Positions 18,510 through 28,004 of a stretch of 37,956 nucleotides of DNA are shown piece by piece (position 1 is the stretch's first letter; each line of letters opens with the position of its first letter). Position numbers and translations under genes: made by a program. The stretch covers positions 1 through 37,956 of the forward strand of contig JAGXRQ010000046.1 in NCBI GenBank assembly GCA_018335675.1, in the 5' to 3' direction. The notes under the pieces were generated by a model. It saw only the letters and a program-made list of their open reading frames with translations. It ran no database searches and was not told where the DNA came from. The DNA comes from Bacteroidota bacterium. Its GTDB lineage: Bacteria > Bacteroidota > Bacteroidia > Bacteroidales > UBA7960.

Positions 18510-20151
18510 GATATCAGTTTTATTTCTAGCGTTATTTTTGTTTTCTCTTAATAGCTATTCCGGAGAGTTATTGCCCGGCGCGCGTATTTGGGGAAATTTC
18601 CAGATGGATGCTCAGTATTATCTTCAGGATTCATTAATAGGTGCACCTGATGTATCTGAGAAAATTCTCATGAATGGCTTTGCCAATATTAATTTTTCAT
18701 GGAATAATTTTTCAATGGGGATGAGATATGAAAGCTATCAGAATGCAATGCTTGGATACGACCCCAAGTATAAAGGCAGCGGAATACCATACAGATTTGC
18801 ATCCTATACACAAGACAATCTGGAAATAACTATTGGTAATTTTTATGACCAATTTGGAAGTGGGTTAGTTTTTCGAGCATACGAAGAACGAAATCTTGGA
18901 ATAGACAACGCAATGGATGGAATAAGGTTGCTTTACAGACCTGTTTTAGGACTTACACTTAAGGGTATAATTGGTCAGCAGAGATTGTTTTTTGACAAAG
19001 GGCCAGGTATAGTTAGAGGATTTGATGCTGAGTTTTGTATTAATGAAGTTATAACTTCTTTGGCTGAAAACAATAACAGATGGATTATAGGAGCTGGAGT
19101 TGTAAGTAAGTATCAAAGAGATCAAGACCCATTGTTTAATCTTCCCGAGAATGTTGCTGCGGTTTCTGGCAGACTGAAATATACCCGAAGTGCTTTTATG
19201 TTTTCGGTCGAATATGCTCATAAAGTTAATGACCCATCTTCAGAAAACAATTTTATATACAAAGACGGACAAGCGCTACTGCTTAATACCTCATATTCAT
19301 CGTCTGGTCTGGGCATATTGCTTTCAGCAAAGAGAATAGATAATATGGGCTTTAGGTCAGACAGAAATGCGACAGGCAATGATCTTAATATTAATTATCT
19401 GCCGCCAACAACAAGACAACATCTCTATAGTCTGTCAGGAATGTATCCTTATGCAACTCAGCCAAATGGCGAAATAGGGGTGCTGGGAGAACTAACCTAT
19501 AAAATTCCCAAAGGAGGTTTTTTGGGCGGACAATATGGAACTACCGTTGTTGTTAATTACAGCCTTGCCAACTCTATTTATAAAGAAAAACTGAACGACA
19601 CAACTGCAATTGGACAAAGAGGTACTCTAGGTTATAATACTGATTTTTTTAAAGTTGGAGATGAAAAGTATTTTGAAGATTTTAATATAGAAATAAGTAG
19701 AAGGATTTCACGAAATCTGAGAGGTCTGTTTTCTTATGCGTATATAACATATAATCAAAATGTAATTGAGGGCTATTTGGACAAGGGGATGGTTTATGCA
19801 CATGTTGTAATTGCCGATTTTACTCACAGATTGCCAAATCGCAAAAGCGTTAGATGGGAGTTGCAGCATTTATATACCGAGCAGGATAAGGGGAGTTGGG
19901 CAATGGCAATGTTAGAATATAGCATTTCGCCAAATTGGTTTTTTGCTATTTCAGACCAGTATAACTACGGAAACAAGGTTAAAGAACTTCAGCAACATTA
20001 TTATAATGTTTCAGCAGGATATACTATTAATGCAAACAGATTTGCAGTTTCTTTCGGTCGACAGAGAGAAGGTATTGTTTGTGTAGGTGGTGTTTGCAGG
20101 CAGCTGCCGGCATCTTATGGGATTTCTCTTAACGTAACCAGTTCGTTCTAA
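18478..20151 (+). CDS. DUF6029-type outer-membrane beta-barrel protein
   Basis: A 557-aa protein with signal peptide 1-28 (hydrophobic VLFLALFLFSLNSYS). It then consists almost wholly of short alternating amphipathic strands rich in Tyr, Asn and Gly, ending in a terminal Phe (NVTSSF), as expected for an outer-membrane barrel. The region AMLGYDPKYKGSG ... YDQFGSGLVFRAYEERNLG resembles, from memory, the Bacteroidota family DUF6029, whose function is unknown. A CVGGVCRQ motif near residues 540-546 offers two cysteines spaced CxxxxC close to the C-terminus. The start at 18478 is required for the signal peptide and lies inside the TlpA-like gene. The stop is separated by one base from the convergent ABC-F gene. 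Inference: it works with the thioredoxin-like partners encoded just upstream. Confidence 0.75.
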   Translation: MKAKLKLLRNKISVLFLALFLFSLNSYSGELLPGARIWGNFQMDAQYYLQDSLIGAPDVSEKILMNGFANINFSWNNFSMGMRYESYQNAMLGYDPKYKGSGIPYRFASYTQDNLEITIGNFYDQFGSGLVFRAYEERNLGIDNAMDGIRLLYRPVLGLTLKGIIGQQRLFFDKGPGIVRGFDAEFCINEVITSLAENNNRWIIGAGVVSKYQRDQDPLFNLPENVAAVSGRLKYTRSAFMFSVEYAHKVNDPSSENNFIYKDGQALLLNTSYSSSGLGILLSAKRIDNMGFRSDRNATGNDLNINYLPPTTRQHLYSLSGMYPYATQPNGEIGVLGELTYKIPKGGFLGGQYGTTVVVNYSLANSIYKEKLNDTTAIGQRGTLGYNTDFFKVGDEKYFEDFNIEISRRISRNLRGLFSYAYITYNQNVIEGYLDKGMVYAHVVIADFTHRLPNRKSVRWELQHLYTEQDKGSWAMAMLEYSISPNWFFAISDQYNYGNKVKELQQHYYNVSAGYTINANRFAVSFGRQREGIVCVGGVCRQLPASYGISLNVTSSF

Positions 20152-20152
20152 T

Positions 20153-22093
20153 TTATTGCTTGACTTCATCAAGTTTTAATTGAAGCTCTTCCCATAGAGC
20201 TTCTTGTTTGATGATCATTATTTTTATGTTTTCATACTTTTGATAAACATTGTTACTCGTGATAATATCAGAATTTCCAGAAGGGTTGGAGATAATGCTC
20301 TCCAGCTCTTTTTTTTCATTTTCCAGTCGGGTAATTTCAGCCTCACATTTTTCAATTTGAGCTTCAATTTTTCTAATGTCTCTTTCGGCTTGCTTTTTTT
20401 GTTCCCAGCTTAGTTTATTTGATGAGTCAACAGCGTCTTTTGCCACATTAGAAACAGTTTTTGCAGTCTCAAGATCTTTCAATGAAGAAATATTTCTGCT
20501 GGCAATAAAATCATATACATCCCCAATAAACTCTTTAATTTGTTTGTTTTTAAATTCAAACACTTTATCCGTAAGACCTTGGAGAAAATCCCTGTCGTGA
20601 GAAACAATAATGATAGTTCCTTTATACTGTAATAATGCAGTTTTTAGAATATCTTTAGACTGCATATCGAGATGATTGGTTGGCTCATCCAAAACCAATA
20701 AGTTTACTGGTTCTAATAACAATTTTGCTATTGCAAGCCTTGATTTTTCGCCACCTGAGAGAACACTTACTTTCTTTTCAACATCATCATCGCTAAAAAG
20801 GAAACCACCCAAAATATTTCTGATTTGCTTTCTAATTTCACCTGCTGCTACATCATCAAGTGTTTGAAAAACTGTTTTTTCCGGACTCAGATAGTCAGAT
20901 TGATTCTGAGCATAATACCCTATTTTAACATTATGCCCGGGAATAACTTCTCCTTGATGTTCCAAATCATTAATAAGAATTCTGGAGAGAGTAGTTTTTC
21001 CCTCCCCGTTTTTTCCAACAAAAGCTATTCTTTCACCTCGATTAACCATAAGGTTAATGTTTGAAAGAACTTGTTTTTCGCCATAACTTTTAGAAACATT
21101 TTTCAACTCTATCACTACTTTGCCGGAAGGAGGAGCCTCAGGGAATCTAAAGTGAATGGATGTTTTGTCAATGTCTTCTATTTCAATTCTCTGAATTTTT
21201 TCTAAAAGCTTAATTTTGGATTGCGCCTGACGAGCTTTAGTAGCTTTAGCTCTAAATCTTTCAATAAATCTTTCAGCCTGAGCTATTTGTTTTTGTTGGT
21301 TATTATAAGCAGCGGTTTCATGTTCAAGTCTTTCAAGCCTCATATGTTCATACTTAGAATATGAAGCTTTGTAATCGTATGTTTTTCCCATCGAAATTTC
21401 AATAGTTCTATCGGTAATATTATCCAGAAAAGCCCTATCGTGAGAGACGAGCATAACCGCCCCACTGTAGTTTTTCAAAAAATTTTCAAGCCATTCGATA
21501 GATTCTATATCCAGATGATTAGTGGGCTCATCTAAAAGCAAAAGGTCCGGATTTTTAAGAAGAATTTTAGCAATTTCAACACGCATTTGCCATCCACCGC
21601 TAAATTCAGACATAGGTCTTGAAAAATCTTTTTGTTCAAAGCCGAGTCCGATAAGAACTTTTTCAGCTTTTGCTTGCTTATGATGTCCTCCAATTATATC
21701 CAACCGGTGATTTGCATCTGTGAGATTATTGATAAGATTTTGATAATCGTCGGATTCATAATCTGAACGTTCAGATATTTCTTTTGTAAGCTTAGAAATT
21801 CTTGATTCCAGCTTAAGAGCTTCGTCAAAGGCGGTCATAGCTTCATCCATCAGGATCTTTTTGCTTGAAAGATATATTTCCTGAGGGAGGTATCCAACAG
21901 ATGATCCAGATGGAAATGCAACACTTCCTGTTTCAGGTTTTTGCAGACCTGCAAGAATTTTCATTAGGGTTGATTTTCCGGTGCCGTTTTTACCAACCAA
22001 TCCGATACGAGAGGTTTTATTAATAATAAAACCTACGTTCTCGAAAAGGAACTTTCCTGAAAACTGAACAGAAAGATTGCTTAGAGAGATCAT
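20153..22093 (-). CDS. ABC-F family ATPase (Uup/YdiF-like)
   Basis: A 646-aa soluble protein with two ABC ATPase domains and no membrane segment. Domain 1: Walker A GKNGTGKS (34-41), signature FSGGW (164-168), Walker B LLLLDEPTNHLD (184-195). Domain 2: Walker A GKNGEGKT (360-367), signature LSGGE (445-449), Walker B LLVLDEPTNHLD (465-476). The long charged helix pair between them (~240-315) is the linker that in ABC-F proteins reaches into the ribosome. The C-terminal ~560-646 is a charged coiled coil like the Uup CTD. Known of the family: translation factors acting on stalled or initiating ribosomes, some conferring antibiotic protection; which role applies here cannot be told. Its start lies six bases after the aspS stop, so the two are probably one operon. 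Confidence 0.95.
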   Translation of the reverse strand: MISLSNLSVQFSGKFLFENVGFIINKTSRIGLVGKNGTGKSTLMKILAGLQKPETGSVAFPSGSSVGYLPQEIYLSSKKILMDEAMTAFDEALKLESRISKLTKEISERSDYESDDYQNLINNLTDANHRLDIIGGHHKQAKAEKVLIGLGFEQKDFSRPMSEFSGGWQMRVEIAKILLKNPDLLLLDEPTNHLDIESIEWLENFLKNYSGAVMLVSHDRAFLDNITDRTIEISMGKTYDYKASYSKYEHMRLERLEHETAAYNNQQKQIAQAERFIERFRAKATKARQAQSKIKLLEKIQRIEIEDIDKTSIHFRFPEAPPSGKVVIELKNVSKSYGEKQVLSNINLMVNRGERIAFVGKNGEGKTTLSRILINDLEHQGEVIPGHNVKIGYYAQNQSDYLSPEKTVFQTLDDVAAGEIRKQIRNILGGFLFSDDDVEKKVSVLSGGEKSRLAIAKLLLEPVNLLVLDEPTNHLDMQSKDILKTALLQYKGTIIIVSHDRDFLQGLTDKVFEFKNKQIKEFIGDVYDFIASRNISSLKDLETAKTVSNVAKDAVDSSNKLSWEQKKQAERDIRKIEAQIEKCEAEITRLENEKKELESIISNPSGNSDIITSNNVYQKYENIKIMIIKQEALWEELQLKLDEVKQ

Positions 22094-22099
22094 TTGAAT

Positions 22100-23845
22100 C
22101 TACAAATCCAATTTAAGGTGCAGATCTTTAAGCTGCTGTATGTCTACTTTAGAAGGACTGTCAATCATTACATCCCTTCCGGCATTGTTTTTCGGAAAAG
22201 CGATATAGTCGCGAATCGACTCTGAGCCACCAAATAATGAGCAGAAGCGGTCGAATCCGAAAGCTATACCACCATGAGGTGGTGCGCCATATTTGAAAGC
22301 ATCTAAAAGAAAACCAAACTGCGATCTGGCTTCTTCTTCAGTAAAGCCTAATACTTTAAACATTTTGTTTTGAAGTACGCTGTTAAATATTCTAATAGAA
22401 CCACCGCCAATTTCTACGCCATTGATAACCATATCATAGGCATTTGCTCTTACGTTTGCAGGGTCAGACTCCAATTTATCAATATCTTCAGCAACAGGAG
22501 AAGTGAAAGGGTGGTGCATAGCAAAATACCTTTTTGCATCTTTGTCATATTCAAGAAGAGGAAAATCCACAACCCAGGCACAAGCAAATTTGTTAACATC
22601 TCTAAGATTTAGTTGTGAGCCCATTTCAAGCCTCAATTCGCCCATACCCTTAAGAGTTTGATTTTTATCTCCTGCCAACACAAGGAGAATATCTCCGGGC
22701 TTTGCATTTAGAGCTTTTGCCCATTCTGCAAGGCTTTCTTGTGAGTAGAATTTATCAACAGAAGACTTATAAGAACCATCAGAGTTGCATTTTACATATA
22801 CAAGACCTTTAGCTCCAATTTGTGGGCGTTTTACCCATTCTGTGAGTTCATCCAGCTGTTTTCTTGTATATTCACCACAACCGTTGGCGCAGATTCCCAA
22901 AACAATTTCTGCATCGTCAAATACTTGAAATCCTTTAGATTTAACCAGATCATTAAGTTCTACAAACTTCATGTCGAATCTTAGATCGGGCTTGTCGGAG
23001 CCGTAGTATTTCATTGCATCCGCATAAGTAATTCTATCAAAAGAAATATTTTCGACACCTTTTACAGTTTTGAATAAATGCTTTGCCAAACCCTCGAATG
23101 TGTTTAAAATGTCATCTCTTGTTACGAAAGACATCTCGCAATCTATTTGAGTAAATTCAGGTTGACGGTCTGCTCTAAGATCTTCATCTCTGAAACATTT
23201 AACTATTTGGAAATATCTGTCAATTCCACCAACCATAAGCAATTGCTTGAATGTTTGAGGAGATTGTGGAAGAGCATAGAATTGTCCAGGGTTAATCCTA
23301 GAAGGCACAAGGAAATCTCTAGCCCCTTCAGGTGTAGATTTAATAAGAACCGGGGTTTCCACTTCAATAAAATCCTGATCGTTTAGATATTTTCTGGTTT
23401 CAATGGCCATTTTGTGCCTTAGCTCAAGATTTTTTCTAACAGGCTTACGTCTTATATCAAGATAACGATATTTCATTCTAAGCTCATCGCCTCCATCAGT
23501 ATCATCTTCAATAGTAAAAGGTGGTATTTCTGAAGGGTTGAGAATATCTAATTTGTTTACAATGAGTTCAATATCTCCAGTTGGGATTTTTGTGTTTTTG
23601 CTGCTTCTTTCCGCAACAACACCCTCGGCAGATACAACAAATTCTCTTCCAAGTTCTCTGGCTTGTTTGCAGAGTTCAGCATTGGTTTGCACATTAAAAG
23701 CGAGTTGAGTAATCCCGTATCTGTCGCGAAGTTCAACGAAGGTCATGCCTCCAAGTTCTCTAGAGCGTTGCACCCATCCGCACAATACTACTTCTTTTCC
23801 GGCATCAGATAATCTGAGTTCACCACAATTATGAGTTCTAAGCAT
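22100..23845 (-). CDS. aspS: Aspartyl-tRNA synthetase
   Basis: A 581-aa class II synthetase that charges tRNA with aspartate. The start [11 protein letters not shown] at ATG 23845 matches the usual bacterial AspRS N-terminus; an upstream in-frame ATG at 23914 lies beyond the likely promoter. Order: N-terminal OB-fold anticodon-binding domain (~1-110, [20 protein letters not shown]), catalytic core with [18 protein letters not shown] (motif 2, ~215), the bacterial GAD insertion (~285-415), and motif 3 GGIAFGFDR (~524). The length is normal for the bacterial type. The sequence alone does not show whether it also charges tRNA-Asn. It is the first gene of a two-gene unit with the ABC-F ATPase. 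Confidence 0.98.
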   Translation of the reverse strand: MLRTHNCGELRLSDAGKEVVLCGWVQRSRELGGMTFVELRDRYGITQLAFNVQTNAELCKQARELGREFVVSAEGVVAERSSKNTKIPTGDIELIVNKLDILNPSEIPPFTIEDDTDGGDELRMKYRYLDIRRKPVRKNLELRHKMAIETRKYLNDQDFIEVETPVLIKSTPEGARDFLVPSRINPGQFYALPQSPQTFKQLLMVGGIDRYFQIVKCFRDEDLRADRQPEFTQIDCEMSFVTRDDILNTFEGLAKHLFKTVKGVENISFDRITYADAMKYYGSDKPDLRFDMKFVELNDLVKSKGFQVFDDAEIVLGICANGCGEYTRKQLDELTEWVKRPQIGAKGLVYVKCNSDGSYKSSVDKFYSQESLAEWAKALNAKPGDILLVLAGDKNQTLKGMGELRLEMGSQLNLRDVNKFACAWVVDFPLLEYDKDAKRYFAMHHPFTSPVAEDIDKLESDPANVRANAYDMVINGVEIGGGSIRIFNSVLQNKMFKVLGFTEEEARSQFGFLLDAFKYGAPPHGGIAFGFDRFCSLFGGSESIRDYIAFPKNNAGRDVMIDSPSKVDIQQLKDLHLKLDL

Positions 23846-23865
23846 ATAGTTAAATTTTTGATTGG

Positions 23866-23873
23866 CAAAGGTA
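23866..23873 (-). promoter_or_regulatory. Candidate -7 box of aspS
   Basis: TACCTTTG on the minus strand fits TAnnTTTG and would start transcription roughly 15 bases before the aspS start at 23845. The region 20 bases upstream has TTT rather than TTG. Confidence 0.5.
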
Positions 23874-23951
23874 GTAAAAATAGCTAATTTCGAAAACGCA
23901 TAAAATGTAATCACCTCTTGGGGAAAATTATATATAATTATAAATATTCAT

Positions 23952-23959
23952 TAACTTTG
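23952..23959 (+). promoter_or_regulatory. Candidate -7 box of the sensor kinase gene
   Basis: TAACTTTG fits TAnnTTTG. A TTA lies about 21 bases upstream in place of TTG. It leaves a leader of around 50 bases to the start at 24019 and is divergent from the aspS box about 80 bases away. Confidence 0.4.
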
Positions 23960-24018
23960 GTAGCTATTTATCTGAAAAGATGTAATTTAAAGACGTTTAA
24001 TTATTGCTTTTTGAAGGA

Positions 24019-27000
24019 ATGTATAGGTTTATTCATATAGTTATAATAATGCTGTTCGCTCTGTTGTTCTCTTGTAAAGAAAGCAGAAGAGAGTCGAACA
24101 ACATTGTTAATGAACCAAGAATTACAAAATATGACCCAACAGCTGTCAAATCTGTTACAGCAATAATTCCTGACGCAAAGAAATTGGGCAATCCCAAAGT
24201 CGTTGTTGCCGGAAATCCTACAATTAATAAAACAAATACACATATAAAGCCTTTAAAAATTTCTGGCATTACCAAAAGAAAAGCTGGCAAACCTGAAATT
24301 AACACACCCGGCGAAAACGGTTATAAAACGCCTCTTTCTATTCCTACAATTCACAGAAAAAGCATTGCAGGAACGCCCGAAATTATTGAATCCAAAGAGC
24401 CTTACTTTAAAGAGAGAAATTCACAAAGCTTTAAATTCTATACCAGATTGCAGAGGTTAATGCATGATGATATAAGCAGTATAATTCAGGACAGAAGTGG
24501 CAACTTATGGATTGGATATTATTTTAGTGGTGTTACAAGATTTGATGGTAAGCATTTTTCACATTTTTCAGAAGATAATGGTCTTGCAAAAAACAGAATA
24601 ACATCAATAATTGAAGATAATGCAGGAAATCGTTGGTTTGGATCAATTGGTGGCGGAGTTAGCAAGTATGATGGAAGATATTTTACAAACTATACTATAA
24701 AAGAAGGGCTTTGTAGCAATACAATAGAAGCTATGTTTAAAGATAGTAAAGGGAATATATGGCTGGGATCATACGGAGATGGAGTTTCTGTGTTTGATGG
24801 AGTTAAATTTGTTAATTATAGCGTAGAGCATGGCCTTAGCGACAATTTCATTTATGTAATTAAGGAAGATAAAGAAGGAAATATATGGATGGGTACACTT
24901 TCAGGTGGGGTTAGCAAATTTGATGGAAAGAGCTTTTTTAATTATACAACAAAACAAGGATTGAGTGACAATACCGTAAACTCTATTCTTATAGATTCTC
25001 AAGATAACATCTGGATAGCTACAAATGGTAATGGAATAACTATCTTGTCGAAAGATAAAAATGATTATAATATTCAGGTTTTAAACAAAGATAATGGCCT
25101 AAATAGTAATAGTATAATGTCGTTGATTGAAGACAGAAATGGTAGCATTTGGATGGGGACAAGAGGACAGGGTGTTGCTAAGATAGAAAACGATGAAGTC
25201 CATTTTTATTCTCAAAATGAGGGATTAATCAGCGAAATAGTAAATGCAATTTATGAAGATAAAGATGGAAACATTTGGTTAGGTACAATTGGGGGTGGTT
25301 TAGCAAAGTTTTACGGTAGAATATTTTCTCACTTTACTTCTTATGATGGATTGCCAAACAGTTCGATTAGGGCTTTTGCGCAAGATAAAAACGGGAAAAT
25401 ATGGTTTGGCTCGAGCGGTGATGGTGCTTATCTGTATGACGGAAAGAGTTTTTTAGGATACTCAGAAAAACAAGGGCTGCCCAACAATTATCTTAGAGAT
25501 ATTATTCAAGACTCTAGAGGCAATCTTTGGTTTGGAACAAGTGGTGGCGGATTAAGTATGTTTGATGGAAATAAATTTTATCATTATAAAGAAAAACAAG
25601 GACTTTGCAATGATTTCATATTTAATCTTTTTGAAGACAACCAAGGAAATATATGGGTAGGTTCTGCAGGAGGAGGAGTTTGTAAGCTAATTTTTAGCGG
25701 AAGAGTTCTTCCGGATAGTGTAATTCATTTTACAACAGAAGTAGGGCTCCCGGATAATAGCGTAATTCAAATACTGCAAGACAAGAGTGGAAATATGTGG
25801 TTTGGCACCAGCTATCACGGTGTTGTTAAATTTGACGGCTCAAACTTCCATTATTTTAATACTACGAATGGCCTACCTTCTAATGAAACTACCTCAATGA
25901 TTGAAGATAGCAATGGAAATATATGGATTGGCTATTACGGTAAAGGAGTTACAATGTTTAATGGAAGTCTATTTATTAATATCAGTCAAAGAGAAGGCTT
26001 AATAAATGAGTACGTATTTTCAATTTTGGAAGACAAATCTGGAAATATTTGGCTTGGCACAAGATATGGTCTTAGCATGCTGGCGAAAAAGCACATAGAG
26101 GTATTAGAAAAAGTTTCTTCAGGTAATAGTTTTTCTGCACAGTTTATTGTGATTAAAAATTTCACTCATGAAGAGGGATTTCTCGGGATAGGGACTAACC
26201 CAAGAGCCATGATGTTGGATAATAAAGGAAATATATGGATAGGAGCAAATGAAATCTTAACACATTATAATTCCGAAGAAGGCAACAGAGAAATTAATAC
26301 ATCAGGCGTATATATTTCAGGCGTTGAAGTGTTTAATCAAACAATTGATTGGCAGGCATTTCAAAAAAACACCGACACTATACTTACACTTGAAAATGGA
26401 ATGAAGATAGATAATGTAAGATTTTCAGAGTTTGAAAAATGGTATAAAACACCCTTAAACCTTAGCTTGCCCTATGATAAAAATTATATTAGTTTTAACT
26501 TTATAGGAATATCTACAAGTTTTTCCAAAAAGATCAGATATCAATATATTCTTGAAGGATTTGATGCCCAATGGAGCTCTCTAAACAGCAGAACAGAGGC
26601 TCATTACGCAAATTTACCACCTGGAAAATATACATTTAAAGTCAAAGCACTCAATTCGGACGGGTTTTGGAGCAATGAGGCATTATATGATATTGAAATT
26701 AGATCTCCTTGGTGGAACACCGGAATTGCATATCTTGTTTGCGGATTTATTGTTCTAATGTTAGCGTTTGTTGTATTCAGATATTTAAAGAAAAGAGCAT
26801 ACGATAAAAATCTGGAACGACAAAAGGCTGTTTTGCTCGAGCAAGAAATGGAAATTGCCAGAAAATCTGTAGAGTTTAAACAGAACTTTTTGGCAAACAT
26901 GAGCCATGAGATTAGAACCCCATTAACAGGTATTTTAGGAATGGCGGATATAATTGCAAAAACAGAGCTAAATGATCAACAACAGGAATATCTTAATACG

Positions 27001-28002
27001 CTTATCCAAAGCGGAGAAAATCTTAGAGAAATAATAGGTCTTATTTTAAATTACTCAAAACTCGAAGCCGGACACGTAAAATTAAAAAATGTTGATTTTT
27101 CAATTTCTCATTTGTTAAGTAACCTAGAAAATCTTTACAAGCCACTTTGCGAAAAAAAGGGACTTAGATTTGAGAATATAGTGAGCTCCCAACTTCCTGA
27201 ATTTGTTAATTCAGATATGCATAAGATAAATCAGATATTGAATAATCTTTTATCAAATGCCGTGAAATTTACAGATTCAGGAGAAATACAGGTAAAAGCA
27301 TTTCTCGATAATAAGCAAGTGCAAGGAGTACAAAAAGACAAAAAACTTATATTTGTAAGAATAGAAGTAAGAGATACAGGAAGAGGAATGGGAGTTCAAG
27401 AGCAAAAGCGCATTTTCCTTCCTTTCACACAAATTGAACAAGACCAAGTTAGAACATTTGAAGGAACCGGATTGGGTTTGTCTATAAGCAAAGAGCTTAC
27501 TAAAATATTGGGTGGTGAAATTGGAGTTAAGAGCTCTACAGACAATGGAAGCACTTTTTGGTTTACTTTTAAGGCCGGAATTACAGAAAACGCAAAACAA
27601 CAAAATCCAAAACAAGAAGAAAGAATGGAAGATAAACATAAGAATCTCAATATCCTCTTGGTTGAAGATAAGCCGGTTACACAAAAAGTAGTTAAGTTGA
27701 TACTAAATTCATTGGGGCACAATGTTGATTTTGCAAATAATGGAGAAGAAGCATTAAGCAATTTCAAACAAGGCAAACACCATTTGGTACTTATGGATAT
27801 TCAAATGCCTGTAATGGATGGCATTACAGCAACTAGAAAGCTTAGGGAAATGTACAGAGAATTACCGCCTATTGTCGGATTAAGTGCCAATGCCTTTGAG
27901 GGCGATAGAGAAAAATATATGGCATTAGGTCTTGATGAATATCTTACCAAGCCCGTGAAAGAAGAAGACTTTGTTAATCTGATAAACAGACTAAAAATAT
28001 AA
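24019..28002 (+). CDS. Hybrid sensor histidine kinase with double reg_prop propeller
   Basis: A 1327-aa protein counted from ATG 24019; a TTG at 24004 is the only earlier option and is not needed. The N-terminus (MYRFIHIVIIMLFALLFSC) reads as a lipoprotein signal with C19. A basic linker (~25-145) carries repeated G-x-P-x-[IV] words. Fourteen W-x-G propeller repeats (~150-740), enough for two seven-bladed propellers, are followed by a Y_Y_Y domain (~808-894), one membrane helix (~901-924) and a coiled coil. Then come HisKA with H963 (NMSHEIRTP), HATPase_c (~1058-1184, DTGRGMG, GTGLGLSI) and a receiver domain (~1211-1327) with D1260 (LMDIQMP) and lysine in LTKPV. There is no DNA-binding HTH after the receiver, so phosphate must pass to another protein. 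The ligand is unknown; relatives with this sensor often sense glycans. nadD starts two bases after its stop. Confidence 0.95.
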   Translation: MYRFIHIVIIMLFALLFSCKESRRESNNIVNEPRITKYDPTAVKSVTAIIPDAKKLGNPKVVVAGNPTINKTNTHIKPLKISGITKRKAGKPEINTPGENGYKTPLSIPTIHRKSIAGTPEIIESKEPYFKERNSQSFKFYTRLQRLMHDDISSIIQDRSGNLWIGYYFSGVTRFDGKHFSHFSEDNGLAKNRITSIIEDNAGNRWFGSIGGGVSKYDGRYFTNYTIKEGLCSNTIEAMFKDSKGNIWLGSYGDGVSVFDGVKFVNYSVEHGLSDNFIYVIKEDKEGNIWMGTLSGGVSKFDGKSFFNYTTKQGLSDNTVNSILIDSQDNIWIATNGNGITILSKDKNDYNIQVLNKDNGLNSNSIMSLIEDRNGSIWMGTRGQGVAKIENDEVHFYSQNEGLISEIVNAIYEDKDGNIWLGTIGGGLAKFYGRIFSHFTSYDGLPNSSIRAFAQDKNGKIWFGSSGDGAYLYDGKSFLGYSEKQGLPNNYLRDIIQDSRGNLWFGTSGGGLSMFDGNKFYHYKEKQGLCNDFIFNLFEDNQGNIWVGSAGGGVCKLIFSGRVLPDSVIHFTTEVGLPDNSVIQILQDKSGNMWFGTSYHGVVKFDGSNFHYFNTTNGLPSNETTSMIEDSNGNIWIGYYGKGVTMFNGSLFINISQREGLINEYVFSILEDKSGNIWLGTRYGLSMLAKKHIEVLEKVSSGNSFSAQFIVIKNFTHEEGFLGIGTNPRAMMLDNKGNIWIGANEILTHYNSEEGNREINTSGVYISGVEVFNQTIDWQAFQKNTDTILTLENGMKIDNVRFSEFEKWYKTPLNLSLPYDKNYISFNFIGISTSFSKKIRYQYILEGFDAQWSSLNSRTEAHYANLPPGKYTFKVKALNSDGFWSNEALYDIEIRSPWWNTGIAYLVCGFIVLMLAFVVFRYLKKRAYDKNLERQKAVLLEQEMEIARKSVEFKQNFLANMSHEIRTPLTGILGMADIIAKTELNDQQQEYLNTLIQSGENLREIIGLILNYSKLEAGHVKLKNVDFSISHLLSNLENLYKPLCEKKGLRFENIVSSQLPEFVNSDMHKINQILNNLLSNAVKFTDSGEIQVKAFLDNKQVQGVQKDKKLIFVRIEVRDTGRGMGVQEQKRIFLPFTQIEQDQVRTFEGTGLGLSISKELTKILGGEIGVKSSTDNGSTFWFTFKAGITENAKQQNPKQEERMEDKHKNLNILLVEDKPVTQKVVKLILNSLGHNVDFANNGEEALSNFKQGKHHLVLMDIQMPVMDGITATRKLREMYRELPPIVGLSANAFEGDREKYMALGLDEYLTKPVKEEDFVNLINRLKI

Positions 28003-28004
28003 AT

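Noticed and set aside
23846-23914. Upstream ATG at 23914 for aspS
   Set aside because: The added residues do not match AspRS, and the candidate -7 box lies within them.
27277-27776. Minus-strand frames of 135 and 126 codons under the kinase gene
   Set aside because: They are shadows of the HATPase/receiver coding sequence with no family resemblance.
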